A stretch of 64,000 nt of DNA from Bacillota bacterium (GTDB taxonomy: Bacteria > Bacillota > Clostridia > Lachnospirales > Lachnospiraceae): assembly GCA_023395555.1 (NCBI GenBank), contig JAEWYQ010000069.1:1-64000 (forward strand). Reading direction: 5' to 3'. This document shows positions 50,948 through 60,774 of this stretch, piece by piece. The notes under the pieces are model-generated. The model had not been told where the DNA came from, ran no database searches, and saw only the letters and a list, made by a program, of their open reading frames with translations. A program made the position numbers and the translations under genes. Position 1 is the first letter of the stretch. The number at the start of each line of letters is the position of its first letter.

Positions 50948-52945
50948 TTATTCAGCAATATACCATGTCTGGATATGTCCGATGCCTAAATCACGGAACT
51001 CATCGCTCCAAACAGAAGTCTGGGGAAAATTCTTAATTCTATCATTTACCGCATGATAGGTGGGAGCTGCATCTACATATCCGATAATCCATACATTTTC
51101 TTCATGTAATTTCAGCATCTCCAATGCGATTTTAAGCTGTTCTTCTTCTGTAACTGCTGCTTTCAGTTTATCATACAGGTTGCACAGCTCAAGTAAATCT
51201 CCCGTAGGTTCTACGCCGGATGCACCTTTGGTGGTATACCATTCACCCACTAAGCCGTACCATGCGGCATAGTTTCTTACGGGAACGATGGTATCCGGTC
51301 TTAGAATAATACTCATGGTTGACGCGGGTGCAACCGGTCCTAGAATACAGTCATAATCATTTGCTAATAAATCATTATCCAAGGTTGCTCTTTCGTAATC
51401 CCTAAAGGTTGTATTAATACCTGCTGCTTTAAAATAAGATTCAAGAATGACATAAGCTTCATTGGCACCTGAGCCGGTAAAGCCTTTCATATTAATAACC
51501 AGATCTGTTCCGTCGGCAAAATCATAAAATCCGTCCGCGCCCATCACTAAGCCTAAGCCTTCTAACAGGGATTTTGCTTTTGCCACGTCATATTCCGTCC
51601 ATTTACGCTTCCATGCTTCACTATATCCTAAAAGACCTTCCTGGGGAGCCGCCTGTGCCCCTGGTATCCAGCCTTCTGTGAGAAGTGCGGCAACCTCTGT
51701 TCTGTCCACTGCGATGGAAAGAGCCTGACGGAAATCCTTTTCTGCAAACAGTGCTCTCTTCTTTAAATCATTCACAGTTTGGTTTAATTGAAGCTGGGAA
51801 GCCATATCACTCCATGCTACGGAGCTCCAGGTATTAATTGTAATATTACCTCTTGCCTGTATGTTAACAATATCTGCCCTGGACACTGCCATCATATCAG
51901 AAGTACCATCCAACAGGTTCAGTAATTCCTGGTCACCTTCTGCAGAAACCAGAGTATATGCTATTTTATCCATATAGGGAAGCTGGTTTCCCTCGGAATC
52001 TACCTTCCAATAGTATGGATTACGAACAAATTCAAAATAAGTACCCGTTACATCACTCTTTCCTTCCTCCGTTGAAAGGATATAAGGATTTAAAGTAGGA
52101 AGTCCGGGAATATTCCAGAAGTAATATCCTGTATATTGACCCATAGTCGCTGCATCCGCATAACCTAATGAGGTTGCTAACGCCTCCATTTTTTCCTCGC
52201 CTACAAATTCAGCAAGTATCTCCTTGTGATAATGTGCCGGTGCATAGAGCCATTTTGCATTAATAGCGACATTTTCAATAAAATTAGGTCTTGTTATATC
52301 AAAGGATACCGTAAAGGTATAATCATCTACCTTCGCAAATTTGGCGATGCTTCCATCCTCTGCCTTAAAGCAATCCCATAAAGCCTTGCCGAAGGTTTCT
52401 TTTAAGGCCATGTGTTCGTAGAAAAAGATGCAGTCATCTGAAGTAAAAGGCACACCGTCAGACCATTTCATACCTTCGCGCAGGTAAATGGTGTAAACAG
52501 TTGCGTCATCATTTACATCATAGCCTTTTGCAACGTTAGGTTCTACGGTACCATCCTCCCTGAACCGGAATAAACCTTCTTCAATTGGCTTGCCGGTAGC
52601 CCAGGACTTATTTCCCGCGCTGGAAAGAGTACGATTTAAGCTTCCGCCGTATACACCGATGCTTTCAGTGGGTTCAACCATAATATCCTCTGTCTTTGGA
52701 AGACGTTCTTCTACAACAGGAATAGCTTCGCTTTTCACTAATTCTGAAAGCATGGGAGCTTCTTTAAATTGTGAAAGCTCTGCCGGATCAACGGTAACCT
52801 CCGGCGCCTTGGTAGGGGCTGCCGTAGCCTCATCCTTCTTTTGCGGTTCCGGATTATCCGAGGGCGTATCTGGCTTTTTGCATGCTGTAAATAACAGCAT
52901 TGCTACACATAAAAATGATAAAACTGTAACCCATTTTTTCTTCAT
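50948..52945 (-). CDS. family-5 solute-binding lipoprotein (oligopeptide/oligosaccharide type)
   Basis: 665 residues. Lipoprotein signal ending LFTAC (Cys22), a Pro/Glu/Lys linker, then the SBP_bac_5 fold: 'NVAKGYDVNDDATVYTIYLR' followed by EGMKWSDGVPFTSDD, 'YFEFVRNPYYWKVDSEGNQL', 'EKDFRQALSIAVDRTEVAAL'. It is longer than dipeptide binders (about 540), as in the clostridial/thermophile proteins that bind oligosaccharides rather than peptides. Nearby GH43, GH120 and ThuA genes make a sugar ligand plausible. RBS AAAGGAGGAAG. The inference on ligand is weak-to-moderate. Confidence 0.9.
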   Translation of the reverse strand: MKKKWVTVLSFLCVAMLLFTACKKPDTPSDNPEPQKKDEATAAPTKAPEVTVDPAELSQFKEAPMLSELVKSEAIPVVEERLPKTEDIMVEPTESIGVYGGSLNRTLSSAGNKSWATGKPIEEGLFRFREDGTVEPNVAKGYDVNDDATVYTIYLREGMKWSDGVPFTSDDCIFFYEHMALKETFGKALWDCFKAEDGSIAKFAKVDDYTFTVSFDITRPNFIENVAINAKWLYAPAHYHKEILAEFVGEEKMEALATSLGYADAATMGQYTGYYFWNIPGLPTLNPYILSTEEGKSDVTGTYFEFVRNPYYWKVDSEGNQLPYMDKIAYTLVSAEGDQELLNLLDGTSDMMAVSRADIVNIQARGNITINTWSSVAWSDMASQLQLNQTVNDLKKRALFAEKDFRQALSIAVDRTEVAALLTEGWIPGAQAAPQEGLLGYSEAWKRKWTEYDVAKAKSLLEGLGLVMGADGFYDFADGTDLVINMKGFTGSGANEAYVILESYFKAAGINTTFRDYERATLDNDLLANDYDCILGPVAPASTMSIILRPDTIVPVRNYAAWYGLVGEWYTTKGASGVEPTGDLLELCNLYDKLKAAVTEEEQLKIALEMLKLHEENVWIIGYVDAAPTYHAVNDRIKNFPQTSVWSDEFRDLGIGHIQTWYIAE

Positions 52946-53123
52946 AAATCTTCCTCCTTTAATAAAATGATTTAGCCTTTATTATGGTTATATAATAACA
53001 ATCATAGAGCGAATAATCTACGCACTATTTGCTATATCGGACGGGATACATTGTATTTCTTGCTATTTTATTCGTTATATTGTATATTAATTGAAGTTTT
53101 AATATATTGTTTTGTGCATATTT

Positions 53124-53194
53124 AAAAAACAGAATAACAGCCCCCTTGGCTTTTGAACTACCGCAAAGCCAAGGGGGCTGTTATTCTGTTTTTT
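53124..53194. terminator. very long bidirectional terminator
   Basis: A perfect 30-bp inverted repeat: arms at 53124-53153 and 53165-53194, with a core of CAGCCCCCTTGGCTTT and AAAGCCAAGGGGGCTG, an 11-base loop, and T6/A6 flanks. It ends the ThuA gene (minus strand) and shields the binding-protein promoter. Confidence 0.9.
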
Positions 53195-53207
53195 AAGGGG
53201 TATCCTG

Positions 53208-53936
53208 TTATGAAAAGGTTACCGCCGGCTTGGTATTTCCGTAAGTAAATTCAGGCAGCTTCGGGGTATGTGCCCAATCCACCGCATTGATAATCACCTT
53301 CTGTATTTCCGGCATATGATATACCGGGAAGGATTCATGTCCGGGTCTGAAGTAGAATATCTTTCCCCTTCCGCGGTGGAAGCAGCATCCGCTGCGGAAC
53401 ACTTCCCCGCCCTGGAACCAACTGATAAAGACCTGGGCATCCGGCGCAGGAATGTTAAAATGCTCCCCATACATCTCCTCGGCAGGTATGATGATCTTCT
53501 CATCCAGCCCCCTGGCAATGGGATGGGAGGGATCTGTCACCCAGAGAATCTCCTTCTGTCCGTCCTCCCGCCATTTCAGCAGACCGGTATCCATTCCGCA
53601 AAGCTTCTGGAATATTTTTGAGGCATGCCCCGAATGCAGTACAATTAACCCCATTCCTTTCATGGTAACATATTCATGGACACGATCCACAATCTCATCC
53701 TGCACTTCATGGTGAGCCGCGTGTCCCCACCAGATCAGTACGTCGGTCTCATCCAGCACCTCTTTGGTGAGCCCGTGCTCCGGCTGTCTCAGAACAGCCG
53801 TCCTGGTATCATAGCCTGCCTCCCTTAAAAATCCGGCAATACATCCATGTATTCCCTGGGGGTAGATTTTCGCAACCTCTTCCAGTTCGATTTCATGCAA
53901 ATATTCATTCCATACCGTTACTCTTATCTTACTCAT
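53208..53936 (-). CDS. ThuA-like protein (trehalose-utilisation family)
   Basis: 242 residues from the ATG at 53936, seven bases after GGAG. '[20 protein letters not shown]', '[20 protein letters not shown]', '[20 protein letters not shown]', '[20 protein letters not shown]' and '[21 protein letters not shown]' followed by FRPGHESFP fit the ThuA/class-I glutamine-amidotransferase-like fold, with the His/Ser-bearing LHSGH at the nucleophile-elbow-like position. The family includes proteins linked to disaccharide oxidation or turnover; no reaction is established for most. Transcribed toward the ABC operon but separated from it by a strong terminator. Confidence 0.88.
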   Translation of the reverse strand: MSKIRVTVWNEYLHEIELEEVAKIYPQGIHGCIAGFLREAGYDTRTAVLRQPEHGLTKEVLDETDVLIWWGHAAHHEVQDEIVDRVHEYVTMKGMGLIVLHSGHASKIFQKLCGMDTGLLKWREDGQKEILWVTDPSHPIARGLDEKIIIPAEEMYGEHFNIPAPDAQVFISWFQGGEVFRSGCCFHRGRGKIFYFRPGHESFPVYHMPEIQKVIINAVDWAHTPKLPEFTYGNTKPAVTFS

Positions 53937-54237
53937 ATACAAGCTCCTTTCCCTGTTCTATCTATATTTTTTCTGCTGATATCAGAAAACCATATCGGAA
54001 GTAAAAAGCAGCTTCCGGCAATTTGTATTATATATCAATTATAAAATAAGTGCCATAATTATAAATTTTATTTATTGACTTTAACCTTCTGATAATCACC
54101 ATAAAGTAGCAATATCGGAACGCTTTCTAAAAATAGTTCATTATATGCTCAGTATATATCATTGTTTTAATCATCAATACTTATTAAAATAGTAATCATA
54201 GTAATCAACAGATTATTGAATAAAGGAGTGTAGAATA
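53937..54237. other. divergent regulatory region between ThuA and GH43
   Basis: No gene. It holds ATATCGGAA twice (53992-54000 and 54112-54120); a third ATATCGGA lies before the ABC operon at 53034-53041 and a related ATATCGGCT before the LplB permease at 56942-56950. Candidate sites for one regulator, possibly the AraC protein at 55972. Confidence 0.4.
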
Positions 54238-55656
54238 ATGAGAAAACAAGGGGTTAATCCGTACCTTCCATCTTGGGAATATATACCCGATGGCGAGCCT
54301 TATGTATTTAATGACAGAGTCTATATTTACGGCTCTCATGATCGTTTTAACGGGTACGCATATTGCTTGAATGATTATGTCACCTGGTCGGCACCCGTAA
54401 ACGATCTGTCCGACTGGCGGTATGAAGGAATTATTTGCAAGACTGAGGATGTAGAAAACAATGATGACCGGGACAGCTGCCTGTATGCACCGGATGTTTC
54501 GGTAGGACCGGACGGCAGATATTATCTGTTCTATGTTGATAGCAAACGTTCTGTTGTGTCCGTTGCTGTGAACGATAAGCCAACCGGCAGATTTGAATTT
54601 TACGGGTATGTTCATTATTCTGACGGGACCAGACTGGGGGAGAGAGAAGGCGATGAACCGCAATTTGATCCCGGAGTGCTGACCGAAGGTGACAGAACCT
54701 ATCTTTATACAGGCTTTTGCGGCAGGGATGACAGATCAAGAACAGGAGCAATGGCAACCGTGCTTGGCCCGGACATGCTTACCATAATCGAGGACCCGGT
54801 TATAATCGTTCCCAGTGAACCTTACAGCAAGGGCAGCGGTTATGAAGGACACGAGTTCTTTGAGGCACCTTCTATCCGAAAACGGGGCGATCTCTATTAC
54901 TTTATTTATTCCTCGGTAGTGATGCATGAATTATGTTATGCCACCAGCCGGTTTCCTACAAAAGATTTTGTTTATAAGGGTGTGATAGTAAGCAACAATG
55001 ACCTGCATATCGATTCTTACAAACCCGCAGAGAAGCCTATGTATTACGGCGGCAATAATCATGGCAGTATCGTTGAGATAGACGGAGCCTGGTATATCTT
55101 TTATCACAGACATACCAATGGAACCAATTTCAGCAGACAGGGCTGTATGGAACGGATCGAATTTCTGGAGGATGGCAGGATTCCCCAAGTGGAAATAACA
55201 TCCTGCGGAGCCAATAGCGGACCTTTAAAGGGATATGGGGAGTACCCGGCATATCTGGCTTGCAATCTGTTCTGCAGTGAGGAATCCATCTATACCGATT
55301 TTACCGGCGCATGGATGAACAACCAATTTCCTAAAATAACCCAGGATGGAAAAGATGGTGATGAAGAAATCGGCTATATTGCAAATATGAAAGCTTCTGC
55401 TACGGCAGGCTATAAATATTTTAACTGCAGCGGGATCAACACAGTCAAAATAAAGGTACGGGGATATTGCCGCGGCGATTTTGAGGTAAGAACTTCCTGG
55501 GATGGAGCGGTATTAGGCAAAATATCCGTTGGGTTCTCAAATGTATGGAAGGAATATGCGGCTGATATTAAAATTCCGGATGGTATTCATGCATTGTATT
55601 TTACTTATACCGGTCAGGGAAGCGCGAGTCTGGCTTCTTTTACATTGGGCATATAA
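54238..55656 (+). CDS. glycoside hydrolase family 43 with C-terminal CBM6-like domain
   Basis: 472 residues, no signal peptide. Five-blade propeller: catalytic base Asp18 in 'EYIPDGEPYVF', pKa-modulating Asp144 in 'QFDPGVLTEG', acid Glu209 in 'GHEFFEAPSIRK'. The last about 130 residues (from 'DFTGAWMNNQFPKI') form a beta-sandwich ending 'GIHALYFTYTGQGSASLASF', the CBM6 ending that often follows GH43 domains. Probably a beta-xylosidase or alpha-L-arabinofuranosidase acting on imported oligosaccharides; which one is not readable. RBS AAAGGAG. Upstream ATATCGGAA elements may regulate it. Confidence 0.88.
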   Translation: MRKQGVNPYLPSWEYIPDGEPYVFNDRVYIYGSHDRFNGYAYCLNDYVTWSAPVNDLSDWRYEGIICKTEDVENNDDRDSCLYAPDVSVGPDGRYYLFYVDSKRSVVSVAVNDKPTGRFEFYGYVHYSDGTRLGEREGDEPQFDPGVLTEGDRTYLYTGFCGRDDRSRTGAMATVLGPDMLTIIEDPVIIVPSEPYSKGSGYEGHEFFEAPSIRKRGDLYYFIYSSVVMHELCYATSRFPTKDFVYKGVIVSNNDLHIDSYKPAEKPMYYGGNNHGSIVEIDGAWYIFYHRHTNGTNFSRQGCMERIEFLEDGRIPQVEITSCGANSGPLKGYGEYPAYLACNLFCSEESIYTDFTGAWMNNQFPKITQDGKDGDEEIGYIANMKASATAGYKYFNCSGINTVKIKVRGYCRGDFEVRTSWDGAVLGKISVGFSNVWKEYAADIKIPDGIHALYFTYTGQGSASLASFTLGI

Positions 55657-55820
55657 ATACCAATTATTGGTTTTCCTGTTGAATAATCACATCAATTTTA
55701 GTCTATGACACAGCTTTAAATAGATCATAAAAACATGAAAATACATCATTATTATTCGGGATGCGGACACTTTTGCCGAATTTACAAGCAATTGGTAAAA
55801 ATAAATAAAAAAAAGAGATG

Positions 55821-55864
55821 AAACCACTACAGGTTATGCACATATATACTTTGTAGTGGTTTTT
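55821..55864 (+). terminator. terminator of the GH43 gene
   Basis: AAACCACTACA (55821-55831) pairs with TGTAGTGGTTT (55852-55862), followed by T. The remaining 315-base gap from 55657 to 55971 holds no gene. Confidence 0.88.
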
Positions 55865-55971
55865 GATATAATTTGCATGAATTACTATTTGTGCATATAT
55901 GCTAAAATGAGGTATCGTTTTATGGATATATATCTATTCTGTATGGCGCTTTGTAAGAAAGGAAGGTGACT

Positions 55972-56739
55972 ATGAATCATATCAGATACGTTGAATATGA
56001 TGCCACACATTCGGAAACATTTGAATTTGATGTTCCCGAAGGACATGACTGCTGGCTGCTTGTACTGACACATACCCCGGCTGTATTTTATGTGGATAAT
56101 GAATATCAGGAATATCCCCCCAATTGTGCAGTCCTGTATAAACCGAAGCAAAAGATATATTACCGGGCTTGTGCAAGGCAATATTCCAATGATTGGATAC
56201 GGTTTGATACCGATGAACCCTATGTTATCGCATCTCCGCTGTCCCGCGGGATACCCTTTGCAGTTCACGATCCTTCTTATTGCCACAAGATTTTCCAACT
56301 GCTTGTTACAGAGCATATTATGAATAATGCTTATAAGGATATTACGATAGACGGTTTATTAAGAACATTATTTTATAAGCTTTTGGAATCTTATAACTAT
56401 AAACAAATAAGTCCTCTATACAAAAGTTTGTGCGAATTAAAACAGGAAATATACCAGAAGCCCAATGAAAATTGGGCGGTTACACAGATGGCAGACAAAT
56501 TGAATATCAGTGTCGGATATCTGGAGGATTTGTACAAAAAAACCTTTGGTGTTAACTGTATGGAGGATGTGATCAACAGCCGAATCGACCTGGCAAAAAA
56601 ATATTTGTTATATCATCGCTATACGATAGCTGAGATTGCATCTCTGTGCGGATATCGGAATACAGAGCATTTTTTCCGTCAATTTAAAAAAGTAACCGGA
56701 AGCACTCCGAATCATTTCCGAAACAGCCGGAATAAGTAG
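55972..56739 (+). CDS. AraC family regulator (xyloside module)
   Basis: 255 residues from the ATG at 55972 (AAGGAAGG just before); the GTG at 55966 is inside that site. Short cupin-like N-terminus ('FYVDNEYQEYPPNCAVLYKP') and a C-terminal AraC double helix-turn-helix ('NWAVTQMADKLNISVGYLED', 'YTIAEIASLCGYRNTEHFFR', 'FKKVTGSTPNHFR'). It sits between the GH43 gene and the permease operon and probably controls both through ATATCGG-type sites; that target assignment is inference. Confidence 0.9.
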   Translation: MNHIRYVEYDATHSETFEFDVPEGHDCWLLVLTHTPAVFYVDNEYQEYPPNCAVLYKPKQKIYYRACARQYSNDWIRFDTDEPYVIASPLSRGIPFAVHDPSYCHKIFQLLVTEHIMNNAYKDITIDGLLRTLFYKLLESYNYKQISPLYKSLCELKQEIYQKPNENWAVTQMADKLNISVGYLEDLYKKTFGVNCMEDVINSRIDLAKKYLLYHRYTIAEIASLCGYRNTEHFFRQFKKVTGSTPNHFRNSRNK

Positions 56740-56985
56740 AGCGAAAGGAAAAACAATGTGAAGATGCATCATTAACTACGATATATATATCATTGAAAAT
56801 GGAAGTAAAATCGCATAGTATATTCATATCTTACAACAAAATGCAGGGATAATAGAGTTTTGTAATGCACTATTACATATGATCCAGAGAATGATAAACT
56901 AGATCATTAGTAATACTTAATAAACCGGAGCCATTGGCATTATATCGGCTGGCAAGCAATTCTAATGCATCAGCGAGGAGGAGAA

Positions 56986-57915
56986 ATGAAAACGAAAACG
57001 ATCAGCAGTAGAAAGAAAATACGAGGTTACAAAGAATTTTTACTCATTACACCGCTTTTGCTACTTGTAGCAGTTTTCTCATATTATCCGCTTTACGGTT
57101 GGATCTATTCTTTTTTTGATTATCAACCGCCCTTGCCCTTTTCCTGGGATTCCTTTGTGGGCTTAAAATGGTTTAAGATTCTCTTTCAGAGTAAATCCTA
57201 CATCAAACAAACCCTTGAAGTATTGAGAAATACATTTGCCATGAGCGGCATCTCCCTTGCATTCTCATGGCTCCCAATGTTTTTTGCTATATTTCTCAAT
57301 GAAATAAAGTGGACACCCTTTCGAAAATTTGTACAAACAGTTACTACACTTCCGAACTTTATAAGCTGGGTTTTAGTTTATTCAGTCGCATTCCTCTTAA
57401 TGAGCAATACCGGCATGTTCAATACGGTGGCTCAGGGTCTGGGGTTGATTTCCAGGCCGATTGATTTTATGAAATCAAGCGATCATATGTGGTTGAAGAT
57501 GTGGCTGTGGCTTACCTGGAAGAATCTTGGCTGGGCGGCAATTATGTATATCGCAGCCATAGCCGGCATTGATGAAGAAATGTATGAAGCTGCAAGGGTG
57601 GATGGTGCAACGCGCCTGAAAAGTATCTGGCATATTACGATACCCAGCCTGCTGCCTACATTTTTCGTTCTATTACTCTTGAATATATCTAATTTTTTGA
57701 ATAATGGTATGGAGCAATATTTTGTTTTTCAGAATTCCTGGAACAGGGAGTATATACAGGTTCTGGATCTCTACGTCTATAACCTCTCCACCAGTAAGCC
57801 GCCTGTTTATTCTGTATCGACAGCACTAAGCATGCTGAAGAGCATTGTTAGTCTGGTGCTGTTGTTTGGCGCTAACACATTTTCTAAAATAGTACGTAAG
57901 CAAAGTATTATTTAA
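56986..57915 (+). CDS. ABC sugar permease, LplB type
   Basis: 309 residues from the ATG at 56986 (GGAGGAG upstream). Six membrane segments beginning 'LLITPLLLLVAVFSYYPLYG'; EAA loop 'EMYEAARVDGATRLKSIWHI'. Pairs with the following LplC-type permease and the binding protein at 58912. No ATPase in the cluster. The module ends in a GH120-like enzyme, so a xylo-oligosaccharide is the likely cargo. Confidence 0.92.
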   Translation: MKTKTISSRKKIRGYKEFLLITPLLLLVAVFSYYPLYGWIYSFFDYQPPLPFSWDSFVGLKWFKILFQSKSYIKQTLEVLRNTFAMSGISLAFSWLPMFFAIFLNEIKWTPFRKFVQTVTTLPNFISWVLVYSVAFLLMSNTGMFNTVAQGLGLISRPIDFMKSSDHMWLKMWLWLTWKNLGWAAIMYIAAIAGIDEEMYEAARVDGATRLKSIWHITIPSLLPTFFVLLLLNISNFLNNGMEQYFVFQNSWNREYIQVLDLYVYNLSTSKPPVYSVSTALSMLKSIVSLVLLFGANTFSKIVRKQSII

Positions 57916-57933
57916 AAAGGAGTCGACATAGCG

Positions 57934-58872
57934 ATGGCAAGAAGAAAAATTATTATGATAGGGGATAAACGAAATAAAATAAAAAGTCATTCCATTGGTG
58001 ACCGTATCCTGGATGTGGCAACCTATACCATCTTTACCTTGTTTGCATTTGTCTGTGCTTATCCGTTTTATTATATTTTTATTAATACCATCAGTAACAA
58101 TAAATTAAGTGAAAAGGGAGCCATTATCTGGCTTCCAAGGGAAATGCACCTTCAAAACTATATGGATGCCTTTAAAATCCCGGGCTTGGGTCAGGCTGCA
58201 TTCATATCTGTTTCAAGAACAGTCATCGGGACAGTGATGATTGTACTGTTCGCGGCATTCCTGGGATATATGTTTACGCGGGAAACGATGTGGAAAAGGA
58301 AGCTTTGGTATCGCGTTGTAGTAATAACCATGTATTTCAATGCAGGTATTATTCCCTGGTACCTGACCATGATGAATCTGAAGCTGACCAATAATTTTTG
58401 GGGATATATTTTACCTGCCGTGGTTTCTCCCTTTTATATCATACTAACGAAAACATATATAGAATCTCTGCCGAAAGAATTGCAGGAGGCGGCAGATTGT
58501 GACGGAGCCGGTGTTCTGAAAATCTTTTTTAAGATTATTTTACCTATTTCCAAGCCGATACTGGCAACCATTGCAATATTTGCGGCAGTCGGACAGTGGA
58601 ATTCATTTCAAGATACTTTGCTGCTTATGACCCAAGAGAAATATTACACGCTTCAATTTATTCTGTATAGATATTTACAGTCATCACAATCCTTGTCTGC
58701 GATCATCAACGCCACCTCCGGCAGTGCGGAAGCTATGGTTGCAAATGCTCAAACGCAAACATCGATCAGAATGACAGTGACAATTATTGTGGCTTTACCC
58801 ATACTGCTGATCTATCCTATGTTTCAAAGGTTTTTTGTAAAGGGGATCATGATCGGTGCAGTTAAGGGATAG
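57934..58872 (+). CDS. ABC sugar permease, LplC/CarB type
   Basis: 312 residues. Six membrane segments starting 'VATYTIFTLFAFVCAYPFYY'; EAA loop 'KELQEAADCDGAGVLKIFFK'; ending 'FVKGIMIGAVKG'. RBS AAAAAGGAG, with a 15-base gap to ATG. Forms the second transmembrane half with the preceding gene. Confidence 0.92.
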   Translation: MARRKIIMIGDKRNKIKSHSIGDRILDVATYTIFTLFAFVCAYPFYYIFINTISNNKLSEKGAIIWLPREMHLQNYMDAFKIPGLGQAAFISVSRTVIGTVMIVLFAAFLGYMFTRETMWKRKLWYRVVVITMYFNAGIIPWYLTMMNLKLTNNFWGYILPAVVSPFYIILTKTYIESLPKELQEAADCDGAGVLKIFFKIILPISKPILATIAIFAAVGQWNSFQDTLLLMTQEKYYTLQFILYRYLQSSQSLSAIINATSGSAEAMVANAQTQTSIRMTVTIIVALPILLIYPMFQRFFVKGIMIGAVKG

Positions 58873-58911
58873 CAAAATAGAAATGCATTATCTATTTAAG
58901 GAGGAGAAAAA

Positions 58912-60684
58912 ATGAGATTAAAGAAAAAGCTCACCGTTATTATGGCTGTCGTACTGGTGCTTTCTATGCTGGCTACGGCGTGCACAAAGAAGGAAGGCCA
59001 GAAATCAGACCCCAATTCAGGAACCAATACTCCCACCTCAAGCGGAGAGAATAAGCCTGAGGCTACAAAGGCACCGTCCGATTTAGCGCCAATGACTCTG
59101 GAAGTGTATTCCCAGCCTGCAAACTTTCAGGGAGAGCAGCCGGGATGGACTGCAAAGATTTTAAAGGAAAAGTTCAATATAACCCTTAATATTATTGCCC
59201 CTCAGGTGGCAGGCGGCGATATATTCGCGGCACGTTCCGCAGCAGGATTTCTGGGTGATCTGGTAGTTCTTGATAATGCGGATATTCAAGCCTGCATTAA
59301 ATCGGGACTTATCGTTGACATTACCGAGGAAATGAAGAAATTAACTTCCTATGAAATGTTCAAGACCCAGTTGGATTACTATAATGCTTCCCTGGAAGGG
59401 ACCGCTGAGGGCTCCTATTATGCATGGCCTTGTGAGATGGCCAATACAAGCCCGACTACCTTCTCTCCGACGATTCCGGGTGTTGCACCGACGATTCCCT
59501 GGGATTATTATGCAGAGGTCGGCGCTCCGGAGATGAAGAATCTTAAGGATCTGGTATCGGTACTTCGGGCCATTCAGGATAAACATCCGACCAATGCAGC
59601 AGGAGACCCGAGCTATGGTATCACACTTTGGCCTGACTGGGACGGTACCTCCATCGAGAATGTAAATCAGCTTACCAAGTGGTACGGGCAGGAGGTAAAC
59701 GGTTCTATTCTGTTGGATGCAAAGGGAAATATGCTTGAGCTGACAGATGACAACGGTGCATACCGTAAGATCCTCCAATTCTATTTTGATGCAAACCAGG
59801 CAGGGGTTGTCGATCCCGACTCGGGAACACAGAACTGGGATTCGGTTAATAATAAGTTCAATTCCAAGCGTGCATTTCTTATCTGGAATGACTGGCAGCA
59901 GGGTTTCTGGAATACAACAGGACGCGGTAATAATCGTGAAAACTATATTATGGCGCCGATTGCCGATATGTCAATATACCAACCCTCAGATCCTTACTTT
60001 GGAAGCGGCAGGGCATTTGCCTGCGGAACCAATGATCCCGCGAAAAAAGAAAGAGTTATGATGCTCTTGGATTGGATGTCCAGCCCGGAAGGACTTGAGG
60101 CAATCCATGGAGGTATCTATGGCTTTACCTATGAGAATGCCCCGGATGGTAACGGTTTTGTTCGTACCGCCGCAGGTGAGACTGCTCTGATGGATAATTC
60201 ACCTGTACCGGAAGAGTTTGGAGGCGGTCTGTATGCAGATGGAATGCTCCAAATTAATCAATGGATGGTAGCCGGAATCTCAAAGAACCCTTTGAACAAT
60301 ACAACTTATTCGTCAATGTATTGGCCCGCAGAGGTTGAAAAGGCGAAAACCACTACAATAAAAGAGTGGGGTAAGAGATTTGGTGCAGAGAACCCGGTTG
60401 CTTATTTGACTAAGACAGGCACTATAAGTGTCGTTCCCTTTGTAAATGTTAATCTGGTACCGGACTCCACCGATATATCGCTGATTAGAAGTAATTGCAA
60501 GCCGTTAGTATGCGATGCTTCCTGGAAGATGATTTTTGCGAAAGACCAGGCTGAGTTTGACAAGATATGGAACAATCTGAAGGAAGACTTAAAGGGCTTT
60601 GACTGGGTTACCCTGGTAGAGTTTGATAAGAATAAGTATAAGGCGCTTGTGGATGAAAGAGCAAAGGCATTGGCAGCAAATTAA
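58912..60684 (+). CDS. ABC transporter sugar-binding lipoprotein (LipO type)
   Basis: 590 residues. Lipoprotein signal ending LATAC (Cys24), a Ser/Thr/Asn/Pro linker, mature domain with 'KEKFNITLNIIAPQVAGGDI', 'YAWPCEMANTSPTTFSPTI', 'PSYGITLWPDWDGTSIENVN' and the C-terminal 'DFDKNK...ALVDERAKALAAN'-type ending. Same large LipO class as the protein at 19965. RBS AAGGAGGAG. Order permease-permease-binding protein differs from the other importers in the window. A GC hairpin follows before the glycosidase. Confidence 0.9.
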   Translation: MRLKKKLTVIMAVVLVLSMLATACTKKEGQKSDPNSGTNTPTSSGENKPEATKAPSDLAPMTLEVYSQPANFQGEQPGWTAKILKEKFNITLNIIAPQVAGGDIFAARSAAGFLGDLVVLDNADIQACIKSGLIVDITEEMKKLTSYEMFKTQLDYYNASLEGTAEGSYYAWPCEMANTSPTTFSPTIPGVAPTIPWDYYAEVGAPEMKNLKDLVSVLRAIQDKHPTNAAGDPSYGITLWPDWDGTSIENVNQLTKWYGQEVNGSILLDAKGNMLELTDDNGAYRKILQFYFDANQAGVVDPDSGTQNWDSVNNKFNSKRAFLIWNDWQQGFWNTTGRGNNRENYIMAPIADMSIYQPSDPYFGSGRAFACGTNDPAKKERVMMLLDWMSSPEGLEAIHGGIYGFTYENAPDGNGFVRTAAGETALMDNSPVPEEFGGGLYADGMLQINQWMVAGISKNPLNNTTYSSMYWPAEVEKAKTTTIKEWGKRFGAENPVAYLTKTGTISVVPFVNVNLVPDSTDISLIRSNCKPLVCDASWKMIFAKDQAEFDKIWNNLKEDLKGFDWVTLVEFDKNKYKALVDERAKALAAN

Positions 60685-60725
60685 TCAAGGAACAAAAAGA
60701 GTAGCACTTTTGTTACTTTAAGTGT

Positions 60726-60755
60726 AAAGGGGGGCTGGGTGCAGTACCCCCCTTT
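60726..60755 (+). repeat. G/C stem-loop between binding protein and GH120-like gene
   Basis: AAAGGGGGG (60726-60734) and CCCCCCTTT (60747-60755), a 9-bp perfect stem with a 12-base loop and only a T3 tail: intra-operon attenuator or mRNA-stabilising hairpin. Confidence 0.75.
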
Positions 60756-60774
60756 CATTGGATAAGGAGGTTAT

